From Gammaproteobacteria bacterium (GTDB taxonomy: Bacteria > Pseudomonadota > Gammaproteobacteria > Ga0077536): a stretch of DNA of 32,236 bases. The notes beneath the pieces are model-generated. The model saw nothing but the letters and a program-made list of their open reading frames with translations, made no database searches and was not told the DNA's origin. Location: positions 1 through 32,236 of the forward strand of contig CANFVX010000005.1 in the NCBI GenBank assembly GCA_947450495.1, read 5' to 3'. This document shows, piece by piece, positions 1 through 9,008 of the stretch (position 1 is its first letter; each line of letters begins with the position of its first letter). Both the position numbers and the translations under genes were made by a program.

Positions 1-1
1 G

Positions 2-754
2 GCCGATTGGCCTCACGGCCTCGATTTTCTGGAACTGGCGCCCGAGAACTGGTTGGGGCTCGGGCCCGGTTGGCAGCGCAGGCTGCGGGCGCTGACCGAG
101 CGAGTGCCATGCTTTGCGCACGGTCTTTCGCTCAATCTGGGCGGCACCGCACGGCTCGATATCGCTTTCCTGGCCCAGCTCAAAACGTTTTTCGATCAAC
201 ACCAGATTCGGCGCTACTCGGAGCATCTGAGTTTTTGCGCCGACGACGGCCAACTCTTTGAACTCCTGCCACTGCCGTTTACCGACGAAGCCGTGCGTCA
301 CGTCGCGCAGCGTATTCGCGAAGTTTGCGAGCGGCTGGAGCGACCGCTCGCGATTGAAAACGTCTCCTGTTATGCCACCCCCGGCGCGGCGATGAGCGAA
401 CTCGAATTTCTCAACGCGGTGCTGGCCGAAGCCGACTGCGAACTCATGCTCGATGTGAACAACGTCTATGTGAACAGCGTAAATCTGGGTTACGACCCGC
501 GCGCCTTTATTGCCGGATTGCCGGGGGAGCGCATCGTGAGCGCGCATATCGCCGGGCATTGGGTGAAAGCGCCGCACTTGCTGATCGATACCCACGGCGC
601 GCCGGTGGTCGATGCGGTGTGGGACTTGCTGAGCGCGGCCTACGACGCCCACGGCGTGTTTCCGACGGTGCTGGAGCGCGACGCGAATCTACCGCCACTG
701 GCAGATCTCATGCTTGAAGTGCGGCATATCGCGCGCCTGCAGGCCGCCGCGTGA
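2..754 (+). CDS. MNIO-family (DUF692) multinuclear iron oxidative enzyme, BufB-like; 5' truncated by window edge
   Basis: Open frame continues upstream of the ATG at 53 ([21 protein letters not shown]...). DUF692-like motifs: [52 protein letters not shown]. Confidence 0.9.
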   Translation, partial: ADWPHGLDFLELAPENWLGLGPGWQRRLRALTERVPCFAHGLSLNLGGTARLDIAFLAQLKTFFDQHQIRRYSEHLSFCADDGQLFELLPLPFTDEAVRHVAQRIREVCERLERPLAIENVSCYATPGAAMSELEFLNAVLAEADCELMLDVNNVYVNSVNLGYDPRAFIAGLPGERIVSAHIAGHWVKAPHLLIDTHGAPVVDAVWDLLSAAYDAHGVFPTVLERDANLPPLADLMLEVRHIARLQAAA

Positions 755-1497
755 GTGGCTCTTCGCTGGAGGCGCAAATGGCCGCGCTCGCGGCGGCGCT
801 GCGCGATCCGGCGGCGCCCGCGCCAGCGGATTTTTCGCCCTCGCGTTTGGCGGTGTATCGCCAACTCAGCGCAGCCAACGTGGAGTCCTTGCTGACCGCC
901 AGTTTTCCGCGTTTGAGCGCGGTGTTGGGCGTGGCGGCATGGTGCGCACTGCTGGCTGATTTCTATCGCGACTGGCGCGCGCAGACGCCCCTCTTTGCCA
1001 GCCTGCCCGGTGAACTCGTGGCTTATTTGGAGACCGCGCGGCGGGTGAGCGATGACCCGCCGTTTTTACTCGAGCTCGCGACGTTTGAAGCTCTGTTGCT
1101 GGCGGTCACGCATGATGCTCGCGAATTGCCGAGCGGGCTGGCGGCACCCGCGGACTGGCAGCACGCGGTGCCGGTGCTGAATCCGCTCCTGAGGCTTCGG
1201 ATGTTTCAGTTCGCGGTGCATGAGTGCGGGCTGGGGCAGGTGCCTGAAGCGCGCGCCACTCCGGTGTGTCTGGTGCTGTGGCGTAATCGGTGGGACCAAG
1301 CGCGCTACGTAGAATTAACGCCGGTTACGGCGCGCCTGCTGGCCGTGATGCTCGAGCGACCGCAGCAGCCCGCGGGCGCGCTGCTGTTGCAGATTGCGAA
1401 GGAGATGGCGCATCCCGCGCCGGCTACTGTGGTAAGCGCCGGGATGGTGATGCTGGACGAGTTGCTGGCGCAGGAGATAGTGCTGGGCGCGGCCTGA
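751..1497 (+). CDS. DUF2063 family protein (BufC-like MNIO partner, putative DNA-binding domain annotation)
   Basis: GTG start overlaps the upstream stop (GTGA). N-terminus [43 protein letters not shown] is typical of DUF2063 proteins that follow DUF692 genes. Confidence 0.88.
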   Translation: MSGSSLEAQMAALAAALRDPAAPAPADFSPSRLAVYRQLSAANVESLLTASFPRLSAVLGVAAWCALLADFYRDWRAQTPLFASLPGELVAYLETARRVSDDPPFLLELATFEALLLAVTHDARELPSGLAAPADWQHAVPVLNPLLRLRMFQFAVHECGLGQVPEARATPVCLVLWRNRWDQARYVELTPVTARLLAVMLERPQQPAGALLLQIAKEMAHPAPATVVSAGMVMLDELLAQEIVLGAA

Positions 1498-1518
1498 GTG
1501 ACCGCGCCCCGCACGGTC

Positions 1519-2733
1519 TTAGCCGCGTTTGGCCGCCACCCGCATGCGCAAGGCATTGAGGCGGATGAAGCCGCCGGCGTCCGCCTGATTGTAGCTGCCG
1601 GCGTCGTCTTCGAAGGTGGCCAGCGCGGTGCTGAACAGGCTGTCGTTGTCTGACTGCCGGCCAATCACCGTCACGTTGCCCTTGTAGAGCTTCAAGCGCA
1701 CCAGACCGTTCACGCGGGCCTGAGAGTCGTCGATCATCTTCTGCAGCATCAGGCGTTCCGGGCTCCACCAGTAGCCGTTGTAGACCAGAGAGGCGTAGCG
1801 CGGCATCAGTTCGTCTTTCAAGTGCGCCACTTCGCGGTCGAGCGTGATGGACTCAATCGCGCGATGGGCGCGGAGCAGGATGGTGCCGCCGGGGGTTTCG
1901 TAGCAGCCGCGCGACTTCATGCCCACATAGCGGTTCTCGACCAGATCGAGGCGACCGATGCCGTTGGCGCCGCCGATTTCGTTGAGTTTGGCCAGCAAGG
2001 CGGCGGGGCTCAGGCGTTCGCCGTCGAGGGCCACGGGGTCGCCGTGTTCAAACGTGATGTCGAGCATGCGGGCGGCGTCGGGCGCGGCTTCCGGTGAAAC
2101 GCTCCAGCGCCACATGATGTCTTCCGCCGGGGTCCAGGGGTCTTCCAGCACGCCGCCTTCGTAGGAAATGTGCAGCAGGTTGGCGTCCATGGAGTAGGGC
2201 GATTTCTTGCCCTGCTGGTATTCGATCGGGATCTGATGCTTGGCGGCGTAGGCCAGCAGGGTTTCGCGCGAGGTGAGATCCCATTCGCGCCAGGGCGCGA
2301 TGACGCGGATGTCGGGTTGCAGGGCGTAGGCGCCGAGTTCGAAGCGCACCTGATCGTTGCCCTTGCCGGTGGCGCCGTGAGAGATGGCGTCGGCGCCGGT
2401 CATGCGCGCGATTTCCACCAGCCGCTTGGCGATCAGCGGGCGGGCGATGGAGGTGCCGAGCAGATATTCGCCCTCGTAGATCGTGTTCGCGCGAAACATC
2501 GGGAAGACGAAATCGCGCACAAATTCTTCACGCAGGTCGTCGATGAAGATTTCCTTCACCCCCATCAGCTTGGCCTTGCTGCGCGCCGGTTCCAGTTCTT
2601 CGCCCTGACCGATATCGGCAGTGAAGGTCACGATTTCGCAGTCGTAGGTTTCCTGCAGCCATTTGAGGATGACGGAGGTATCGAGACCACCTGAATAGGC
2701 GAGAACGACTTTCTTGACGGAGTTTTTGGACAT
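1519..2733 (-). CDS. argG: Argininosuccinate synthase
   Basis: [46 protein letters not shown]; the start at 2733 fits the family better than the ORF-track start at 2826. Confidence 0.97.
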   Translation of the reverse strand: MSKNSVKKVVLAYSGGLDTSVILKWLQETYDCEIVTFTADIGQGEELEPARSKAKLMGVKEIFIDDLREEFVRDFVFPMFRANTIYEGEYLLGTSIARPLIAKRLVEIARMTGADAISHGATGKGNDQVRFELGAYALQPDIRVIAPWREWDLTSRETLLAYAAKHQIPIEYQQGKKSPYSMDANLLHISYEGGVLEDPWTPAEDIMWRWSVSPEAAPDAARMLDITFEHGDPVALDGERLSPAALLAKLNEIGGANGIGRLDLVENRYVGMKSRGCYETPGGTILLRAHRAIESITLDREVAHLKDELMPRYASLVYNGYWWSPERLMLQKMIDDSQARVNGLVRLKLYKGNVTVIGRQSDNDSLFSTALATFEDDAGSYNQADAGGFIRLNALRMRVAAKRG

Positions 2734-2844
2734 GATGGAACCGTGGCGCTGGGAGGGGCCAGCATTTTGCCGAAGGGGCTGCGGGCCGTCCACACGGAGG
2801 GTGTGGCGTTGCGCCGGCTCGTTCATCCTTCGACGGGCGGAGGC

Positions 2845-2953
2845 ACGAACGGACTCAGGCCTTGGGCGAGCACCGTCTTTGAATTTTGCGTCTCGCGCTA
2901 CCGTTCGCCCTGAGCTTGTCGAAGGGCGTGGGCCGGCACTGGAAGCTCAGCGC
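2845..2953. repeat. 109-bp direct repeat, copy 1, containing a REP-like palindromic core (GTTCGCCCTGAGCTTGTCGAAGGGC)
   Basis: Aligned by eye to 3038-3146 at a constant offset of 193 bp with about 6 mismatches. Confidence 0.9.
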
Positions 2954-3031
2954 ATTTGGGGTCAGAGTAAAAACTATTCGCACTCACGCGGTCCCCAAGT
3001 GTTTCTTTGAGTTTTTACTCTGACCCCAAAT
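2954..3031. repeat. Perfect 22-bp inverted repeat (ATTTGGGGTCAGAGTAAAAACT ... AGTTTTTACTCTGACCCCAAAT) with a 34-bp loop
   Basis: Arms 2954-2975 and 3010-3031 are exact reverse complements. The TTTGGGGTCAGAGTAAAAA motif resembles a dispersed repeat that I recall near IS200/REP-associated transposases. Confidence 0.88.
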
Positions 3032-3037
3032 TCCAGG

Positions 3038-3146
3038 ACGAACGGACTTACGCCTTGGGCGAGCACCGTCTTTGAATTTTGCGTCTCGCGCTACCGTTCG
3101 CCCTGAGCCTGTCGAAGGGCGTGTGCTGGCACTGGACGCTCAGCGC
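3038..3146. repeat. 109-bp direct repeat, copy 2
   Basis: About 94% identical to 2845-2953. Confidence 0.9.
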
Positions 3147-3167
3147 GAGCCCGTCACCTTGCCCCGC

Positions 3168-3947
3168 TCACAGCAGCAGGCAATCGTTGAGCGCGCGCAT
3201 GAAATCCGCCGGCGCCTCGGCGTGCGGCCAGTGGCCGGCATTACCCACCGTATGCAGGCTGGCGGCGGGAAAGTGATGACGAATAAGTGGCAGGGCTTCG
3301 GCATTTACCCGTGGCGAGTTTTCACCCCGGATGATCCTAAATGGCCCCGCATAGCGCGCCGCTGGCGCCACCGGCAGCGGTCCGATGAGATCCGGCATGC
3401 CGCTTTTGAGTGCCGCCAGATTAAACCGCCAGCTGCCGCCATTTTCGGCAGGTAGCAGGCTTTGCAGGAGGAAGAGCCGGATATCGTCTTCCGGTACGGC
3501 GGCGCGGAGCAGGGCGTCGACTTCGCTCCGCCGACGCAGGCTGCTGGGCGGCAACGTCAGCATGGCGTCGATCATCGGCGTGTGCTGGTCTTCGGACGGC
3601 ACCGGCGAGATATCAACCACCACCACGCGCGCCAGCCGCGCGCAATCGTTTAGCGCCAGCGTCATCGCGGTTTTACCGCCCATGCTGTGGCCCAGCAGCG
3701 TCACTTCGTGGAGATCGAGCTTTTCCAGCAGCGCCGCCACATCAGCCGCCATCAGCGTGTAATCCATGCCTGCCGTATGCGTCGAGCGGCCGTGATTGCG
3801 GGCGTCGACCGTAATCACCCGATAGCGCGAGGCCAGCTGCCGCGCCACGTTCTGCCAGTTGCGCGCCCAGCCGAACAGGCCGTGCAAAATCACCAGCGGC
3901 GGGCCTTCGCCCAAAGTATCGAAAGCCAGTTCAACGGCCTTGCTCAT
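3168..3947 (-). CDS. Alpha/beta hydrolase (YbfF-like esterase family)
   Basis: MSKAVELAFDTLGEGPPLVILHGLFGWARNWQ; nucleophile elbow GHSMGG; HxxxxH-like C-terminus NAGHWPHAEAP. Confidence 0.9.
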   Translation of the reverse strand: MSKAVELAFDTLGEGPPLVILHGLFGWARNWQNVARQLASRYRVITVDARNHGRSTHTAGMDYTLMAADVAALLEKLDLHEVTLLGHSMGGKTAMTLALNDCARLARVVVVDISPVPSEDQHTPMIDAMLTLPPSSLRRRSEVDALLRAAVPEDDIRLFLLQSLLPAENGGSWRFNLAALKSGMPDLIGPLPVAPAARYAGPFRIIRGENSPRVNAEALPLIRHHFPAASLHTVGNAGHWPHAEAPADFMRALNDCLLL

Positions 3948-3984
3948 ATCCGGGATCCGAAGTCTTGGGGGCGTTGGCGGGAGA

Positions 3985-4470
3985 TCACAGTCGCGGTGGC
4001 GGCACCGCGAGGCCGCCGAGGGCAATCGGCACATGTTCGAGGTGCAGACGCTCCAGCGGCCAGATATCGAGCAGCCGGATGTCTTCGTCCACGCCCCGCA
4101 TCACGGGCAAGCCGCGATAGTCGGCGGCCCCGATCCAGCGGTGGTCGGTGTGTTCGTGATTGATTTCTACCGTGCCCTCCAGCCAGCGGTAGTGAAAGAG
4201 ATGCACTTCATAGATGCCGCCAAACAGGCTGTCGCGCCGCGGGCCCAGGCGAGACTGTTCCGCCAACTGATGCTGGAGGCCAATCTCTTCGCGCAGTTCG
4301 CGCCTGGCGCATTCTTCCGGCGTTTCGCCCTCTTCGATATGCCCGGCGGGGAAGCCCCATTGGTCCGGCCCTATCACGCGGTCCGGCGCCCGTTTCAGAA
4401 ACAGGAGCCGGCCCTCGGCATCTTCCACCAGACAAATCGAGAAGCGCGCCCGGGGCGGCGAGTCCGTCAT
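3985..4470 (-). CDS. NUDIX hydrolase
   Basis: Nudix box GxxEEGETPEECARRELREEIGL. Confidence 0.93.
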   Translation of the reverse strand: MTDSPPRARFSICLVEDAEGRLLFLKRAPDRVIGPDQWGFPAGHIEEGETPEECARRELREEIGLQHQLAEQSRLGPRRDSLFGGIYEVHLFHYRWLEGTVEINHEHTDHRWIGAADYRGLPVMRGVDEDIRLLDIWPLERLHLEHVPIALGGLAVPPPRL

Positions 4471-4482
4471 CGGGCGCTTTGC

Positions 4483-6183
4483 TCAGAGCAGGATCTGGCG
4501 AATGTCGCCGAGGATCTGACCCAGACAGCGGGTGAATTCCGCCGCCGCCACGCCGTCGATCACGCGATGGTCGTAGGACAGCGACAAGGGCAGCATGAGC
4601 CGGGGCACAAACGCGCCGTTCTGCCACACCGGCTTCATCGCGGCGGGAGAGACGCCGAGGATGGCAACTTCCGGCACGTTGATGATCGGCGTGAAGCCGG
4701 TGCCGCTCACGCCGCCGAGGCTCGAGATGGTGAAGCAGCCGCCCTGCATTTCAGCCGGCGTGAGCTTGCCATCGCGCGCCTTGGTGCCGAGCTCGCGAAC
4801 TTCCTTCGCGAGCGCCAGCAGGCCTTTGCCATCGGCGTTACGCAGCACCGGCACCACCAGCCCGCGCGGCGTGTTCGCCGCCATGCCGATGTGGAAGTAC
4901 TTTTTGTAGATCAGCGATTCGCCGTCGGCCGCAAGGGATGCGTTGAAATCCGGGTAGCGCGCCAGCGCCACCGTCACGGCCTTGATCAGAAACGCCAGCA
5001 AGGTGAGTTTGGTGCCGGCAGCTTCAGCGGCCGCGCTTTGGGCTTTGCGGAAGGCTTCGAGTTCGGTGATGTCGGCCTCGTCGAACTGGGTCACATGCGG
5101 TGCCGTAATCCAGCTTCGATGGAGGTTCTGGCCGGTCACGCGGCGGATTTTGCTCAGCGTCTGCGTTTCGATTTCACCGAAGCGGCTGAAGTCGACGCTG
5201 GGCTGCTCCGGCAGGCCGAACTTGGCGCTGGCAGCGGCCGGCGGCGTGGTCAGTACCTTTTTCACATGCCCCACGATGTCCTGGCGCACGATGCGTTGCT
5301 TGCGGCCGGTGCCCACCACCTGCGTGAGGTCGACGCCCAGTTCGCGCGCCAGTTTGCGCATCGCCGGCCCCGCATAGAGACGGCCGGTGGCCGGCGGCGC
5401 TTCCAGCGAGTGCGAGTCGGCGGGCGCCATGCTGACCGCCGACGGCGGCAGTGCGGCCTTGGTGGTAGTCGGGGATTGTGCCGCTGGCACGGCAGCCGGG
5501 GCCGTGACGGCGGCCGGCGCGGGTGTCGCCGGGGCTGCGACGACTGCGGGAGCGGCGGGCGCCGGCGCAGCAAGTGCGCTACCGCTGACTTCTACCAGCG
5601 CTGAACCGGTTGCCACCTTGTCGCCGAGCTTGACCAGCACGCGCGTGATACGGCCGCTCAAACCGGCAGGAATTTCCATCGTCGCCTTGTCGCTCTCCAG
5701 CGTCACCAGCGCGGTGTCGGCGTCGATCTCGTCGCCCACCTTGACCAGCACTTCGATGACGTCGACTTCGGGGAAGTCGCCGAGGTCGGGCACGCGAACG
5801 GCCTGCGGTTCGGCGCTGGCAGCAACCGCCGACGGCGCGGCGCTTACCACCGGCGCTGCCGGCGCGGGTGGCGCCACGACCGGGGCCGATGCGCTCGGTG
5901 CCGGAGCGCTCGGCGCGGCCTTGGCCGGTGCTGCCGCTGCCGGCGCATCCGCCAGTTCCAGCACGAGAATGCGTCCGCCTTCGGCGATTTTGTCGCCGAC
6001 TTTCACGCTGATGGCGCCAATCACCCCCGCACGCGGGGCGGGAATATCCATCGTTGCCTTGTCGCTCTCCAGCGTGATGAGCGAGTCTTCGGCCTGCACC
6101 GTATCGCCGGGTTTGACCAGAATGTCGATCACGTCGACCGATTCGAAATCGCCGATATCCGGCACCAGGACTTCAATTTCCAT
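4483..6183 (-). CDS. aceF: Pyruvate dehydrogenase complex dihydrolipoyllysine-residue acetyltransferase (E2)
   Basis: Two N-terminal lipoyl domains (LESDKATMDIPAP, LESDKATMEIPAG), Ala/Pro linkers, peripheral subunit-binding domain, catalytic DHRVIDG. Confidence 0.96.
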   Translation of the reverse strand: MEIEVLVPDIGDFESVDVIDILVKPGDTVQAEDSLITLESDKATMDIPAPRAGVIGAISVKVGDKIAEGGRILVLELADAPAAAAPAKAAPSAPAPSASAPVVAPPAPAAPVVSAAPSAVAASAEPQAVRVPDLGDFPEVDVIEVLVKVGDEIDADTALVTLESDKATMEIPAGLSGRITRVLVKLGDKVATGSALVEVSGSALAAPAPAAPAVVAAPATPAPAAVTAPAAVPAAQSPTTTKAALPPSAVSMAPADSHSLEAPPATGRLYAGPAMRKLARELGVDLTQVVGTGRKQRIVRQDIVGHVKKVLTTPPAAASAKFGLPEQPSVDFSRFGEIETQTLSKIRRVTGQNLHRSWITAPHVTQFDEADITELEAFRKAQSAAAEAAGTKLTLLAFLIKAVTVALARYPDFNASLAADGESLIYKKYFHIGMAANTPRGLVVPVLRNADGKGLLALAKEVRELGTKARDGKLTPAEMQGGCFTISSLGGVSGTGFTPIINVPEVAILGVSPAAMKPVWQNGAFVPRLMLPLSLSYDHRVIDGVAAAEFTRCLGQILGDIRQILL

Positions 6184-6198
6184 GAGGGTCTCCTGTGC

Positions 6199-8853
6199 TC
6201 AGACCGTGGTCGGATTGGGCTTGTCGGCGTTGATTTGATACTTCGCGATCGCCGCGCTCACGGTAGCGAGCGGAATCACGCCCTCGTCGGCCAGCGACTT
6301 CAGCGCCGCGACCACCACGTAGTGGCGGTTCACTTCAAAGAACTCGCGGAGTTTCAGGCGCGAATCCGAACGGCCGAAGCCGTCGGTGCCCAGCACGCGG
6401 TAGCGCGCGGGGATGAACTCACGCACCTGGTCGGCATAGGTCTTGATGTAGTCGGTGGCGGCGACCACCGGCCCCACCTGCCCGGCAAGGGCGGCGGTGA
6501 TGTAGGGCGTCCGCGGCGTCGCTTCCGGATGCAGCATGTTCCAGCGCTCGCAGTCCAGACCGTCGCGGCGGAGTTCGTTGAAGCTGGTGACGCTCCACAC
6601 ATTGGCGCCGATGCCGAAGTCCGACTCCAGCAACGCAGCGGCGGCGATGACTTCGCGCAGAATCGCGCCCGAGCCCAGCAGCTGCAGCTGCGGTTTGGCG
6701 TGAGCCTGCAGCTGATAGATGCCGCGAATGATCCCTTCTTCCGCGCCTTCCGGCATCGCCGGGTGGCCGTAGTTCTCGTTCATCACGGTGATGTAGTAGA
6801 AAACGTTGTCCTGCTGCTCATACATCCGCTTCAGACCGCTGTGGATGATCACCGCGAGCTCGTGGGCGAAGGTTGGGTCGTAGGCAATGCAGTTGGGGAT
6901 GGTCGCCGCCTGCAAGAGGCTGTGGCCGTCCTGATGCTGCAGGCCTTCGCCGGCCAGCGTGGTGCGTCCGGAGGTGCCGCCAAGCAAGAAGCCCTGCGCC
7001 CGCATATCGCCCGCCGCCCAGGCCAAATCGCCCACGCGCTGGAAGCCAAACATCGAATAGAAAATGAAGAACGGAATCATCTGCAGGGCGTGATTGGAGT
7101 ACGCCGTGCCGGCCGCAATCCACGAGCACATGGCGCCCGCTTCGTTGATGCCCTCTTCCAGAATCTGCCCGCGGATGTCTTCGCGGTAGTACATCACTTC
7201 GTCGTGATCGACCGGTTCGTACAGCTGCCCCACGGAGGAGTAGATGCCGAGCTGGCGGAACATGCCTTCCATGCCGAAGGTGCGCGCCTCGTCGGGCACG
7301 ATGGGCACCACGCGCTGGCCAATCACCTTGTCGCGGGTCATCGCCGAGAGCATGCGCACGAAGGCCATGGTGGTCGACATTTCGCGATCGCCCGAGCCTT
7401 TGAGCAAGGCGTCGAAGATTTCGATCGAAGGAATCTTGAGCGGCTCGGCGCCGCGTCGGCGATGCGGCAGGAAGCCGCCGAGGGCTTCGGTGCGCTCGCG
7501 CAGGTAGCGCATTTCCGGGCTGTCTTCCGGCGGCCGGTAGAACGGCGCGTCGGCGATTTTGTCGTCGGAAATCGGGATGTTGAAGCGGTCGCGGAATTTA
7601 CGCAGCGAGTCTTCGCCCATCTTCTTCTGCGAGTGGGTGATCATCTTGCCTTCACCCGCCTCGCCCATGCCGTAACCCTTCACGGTTTTGCACAGGATGA
7701 CGGTGGGCTGGCCGGTGTGGGCCATCGCTGCGGCGTAAGCCGCGTAGACCTTGTGCGGATCGTGGCCGCCGCGGTTCAGGCGCCAGATGTCGTCGTCGCT
7801 CATGCTGGCGACGAGGGCTTTGAGCTCTGGATATTTGCCGAAGAAGTGTTCGCGCACGTAGGCGCCGTTCACCGCCTTCATGGCCTGATATTCGCCGTCG
7901 ACGGCTTCTTCCATGCGCTGCAGGAGCATGCCCTTGGTGTCGCGCGCGATGAGCGGGTCCCAGGCGGCGCCCCAGATGACCTTGATCACGTTCCAGCCCG
8001 CGCCGCGGAAGTCAGACTCCAGTTCCTGGATGATTTTGCCGTTGCCGCGCACCGGGCCATCGAGGCGCTGCAGGTTGCAGTTGATGACGAACACCAGGTT
8101 GTCGAGTTTCTCGCGGGACGCCAGCGCGGCCGCGCCGAAGGACTCGGGTTCGTCCATTTCGCCGTCGCCCATGAAGGCCCAAACCTTGCGGCCGGCGGTG
8201 TTGGAGAGACCGCGGTGTTCCAGATAGCGCATGAAGCGGGCCTGATAGATGGCCATGATGGGCCCAAGGCCCATCGACACCGTGGGGAACTGCCAGAAGT
8301 CCGGCATGATCCAGGGATGCGGGTAGGAAGTCAGGCCTTTGCCGTCGACGTCCTGCCGGAAGTTGTCGAGCTGTTCTTCGGTGAGTAATCCCAACAGGTA
8401 GGCGCGGGCGTAAATACCGGGTGCCGAGTGGCCCTGAAAGAACACCAGATCCCCGCCGTGCTGCTCGCTCGGGGCATGCCAGAAATGGTTGTAGCCGACT
8501 TCGTAGAGCGTGGCGGCCGAGGCGTAGCTCGCAATGTGGCCGCCGAGTTCGCTGTTGCGGCGGTTGGCTTTAACCACCATCGCCATCGCGTTCCAGCGAT
8601 TGATGGAACGAATGCGCCATTCGAGTTCGGGATTGCCCGGCGTGTACTGCTCGAGGTGCGGCGGAATCGTGTTGAGGTAGGCGGTGTTGGCGGAATAGGG
8701 GAGGTCGGCGCCGGAACGGCGTGCCTTGTCGATCAGGCGTTCCAGGAGATAGTGGGCGCGTTCGATGCCCTCATTCTCGACCACTGCTTCTAATGCTTCG
8801 ACCCATTCATCGGTTTCAATTGGGTCCAGATCGTTCTGGCCTGAGATGCTCAT
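6199..8853 (-). CDS. aceE: Pyruvate dehydrogenase E1 component, homodimeric type
   Basis: MSISGQNDLDPIETDEWVEALEAVVENEGIERAHYLLERLIDKARRSG...; WAFMGDGEMDEPES TPP motif; adjacent to aceF. Confidence 0.97.
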   Translation of the reverse strand: MSISGQNDLDPIETDEWVEALEAVVENEGIERAHYLLERLIDKARRSGADLPYSANTAYLNTIPPHLEQYTPGNPELEWRIRSINRWNAMAMVVKANRRNSELGGHIASYASAATLYEVGYNHFWHAPSEQHGGDLVFFQGHSAPGIYARAYLLGLLTEEQLDNFRQDVDGKGLTSYPHPWIMPDFWQFPTVSMGLGPIMAIYQARFMRYLEHRGLSNTAGRKVWAFMGDGEMDEPESFGAAALASREKLDNLVFVINCNLQRLDGPVRGNGKIIQELESDFRGAGWNVIKVIWGAAWDPLIARDTKGMLLQRMEEAVDGEYQAMKAVNGAYVREHFFGKYPELKALVASMSDDDIWRLNRGGHDPHKVYAAYAAAMAHTGQPTVILCKTVKGYGMGEAGEGKMITHSQKKMGEDSLRKFRDRFNIPISDDKIADAPFYRPPEDSPEMRYLRERTEALGGFLPHRRRGAEPLKIPSIEIFDALLKGSGDREMSTTMAFVRMLSAMTRDKVIGQRVVPIVPDEARTFGMEGMFRQLGIYSSVGQLYEPVDHDEVMYYREDIRGQILEEGINEAGAMCSWIAAGTAYSNHALQMIPFFIFYSMFGFQRVGDLAWAAGDMRAQGFLLGGTSGRTTLAGEGLQHQDGHSLLQAATIPNCIAYDPTFAHELAVIIHSGLKRMYEQQDNVFYYITVMNENYGHPAMPEGAEEGIIRGIYQLQAHAKPQLQLLGSGAILREVIAAAALLESDFGIGANVWSVTSFNELRRDGLDCERWNMLHPEATPRTPYITAALAGQVGPVVAATDYIKTYADQVREFIPARYRVLGTDGFGRSDSRLKLREFFEVNRHYVVVAALKSLADEGVIPLATVSAAIAKYQINADKPNPTTV

Positions 8854-9008
8854 AAGCGCTGGTGACTCCCGCTGTTGGCTTGATGTTCTTTTGGGGCCGG
8901 ACAGACATCCCCCAGCCCTAGTGTAACGCACGCGGAATGGGTGTCGCCGAATTGGCTTGCCTCGGATCGCGGCAGCCGAAAGACCGAAAACTTTGAAGGA
9001 AATTGCCC

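Noticed and set aside
2845-3146. Possible CRISPR array
   Set aside because: Only two 109-bp repeat copies with a palindromic insert; no regular 25-40 bp repeats/spacers and no cas genes.
3859-5604. 581-aa plus-strand ORF antisense to aceF, NUDIX and hydrolase genes
   Set aside because: Spans the opposite strand of three recognisable genes; no domain and low-complexity Arg/Gly C-terminus.
5262-6183. Repeated Ala/Pro-rich and duplicated nucleotide segments within aceF
   Set aside because: Explained by duplicated lipoyl domains and flexible inter-domain linkers of E2 proteins.
6235-8388. 717-aa plus-strand ORF antisense to aceE
   Set aside because: Shadow ORF opposite a highly conserved GC-rich gene; composition (H/V/G/R rich) and lack of any motif fit codon-bias artefact.
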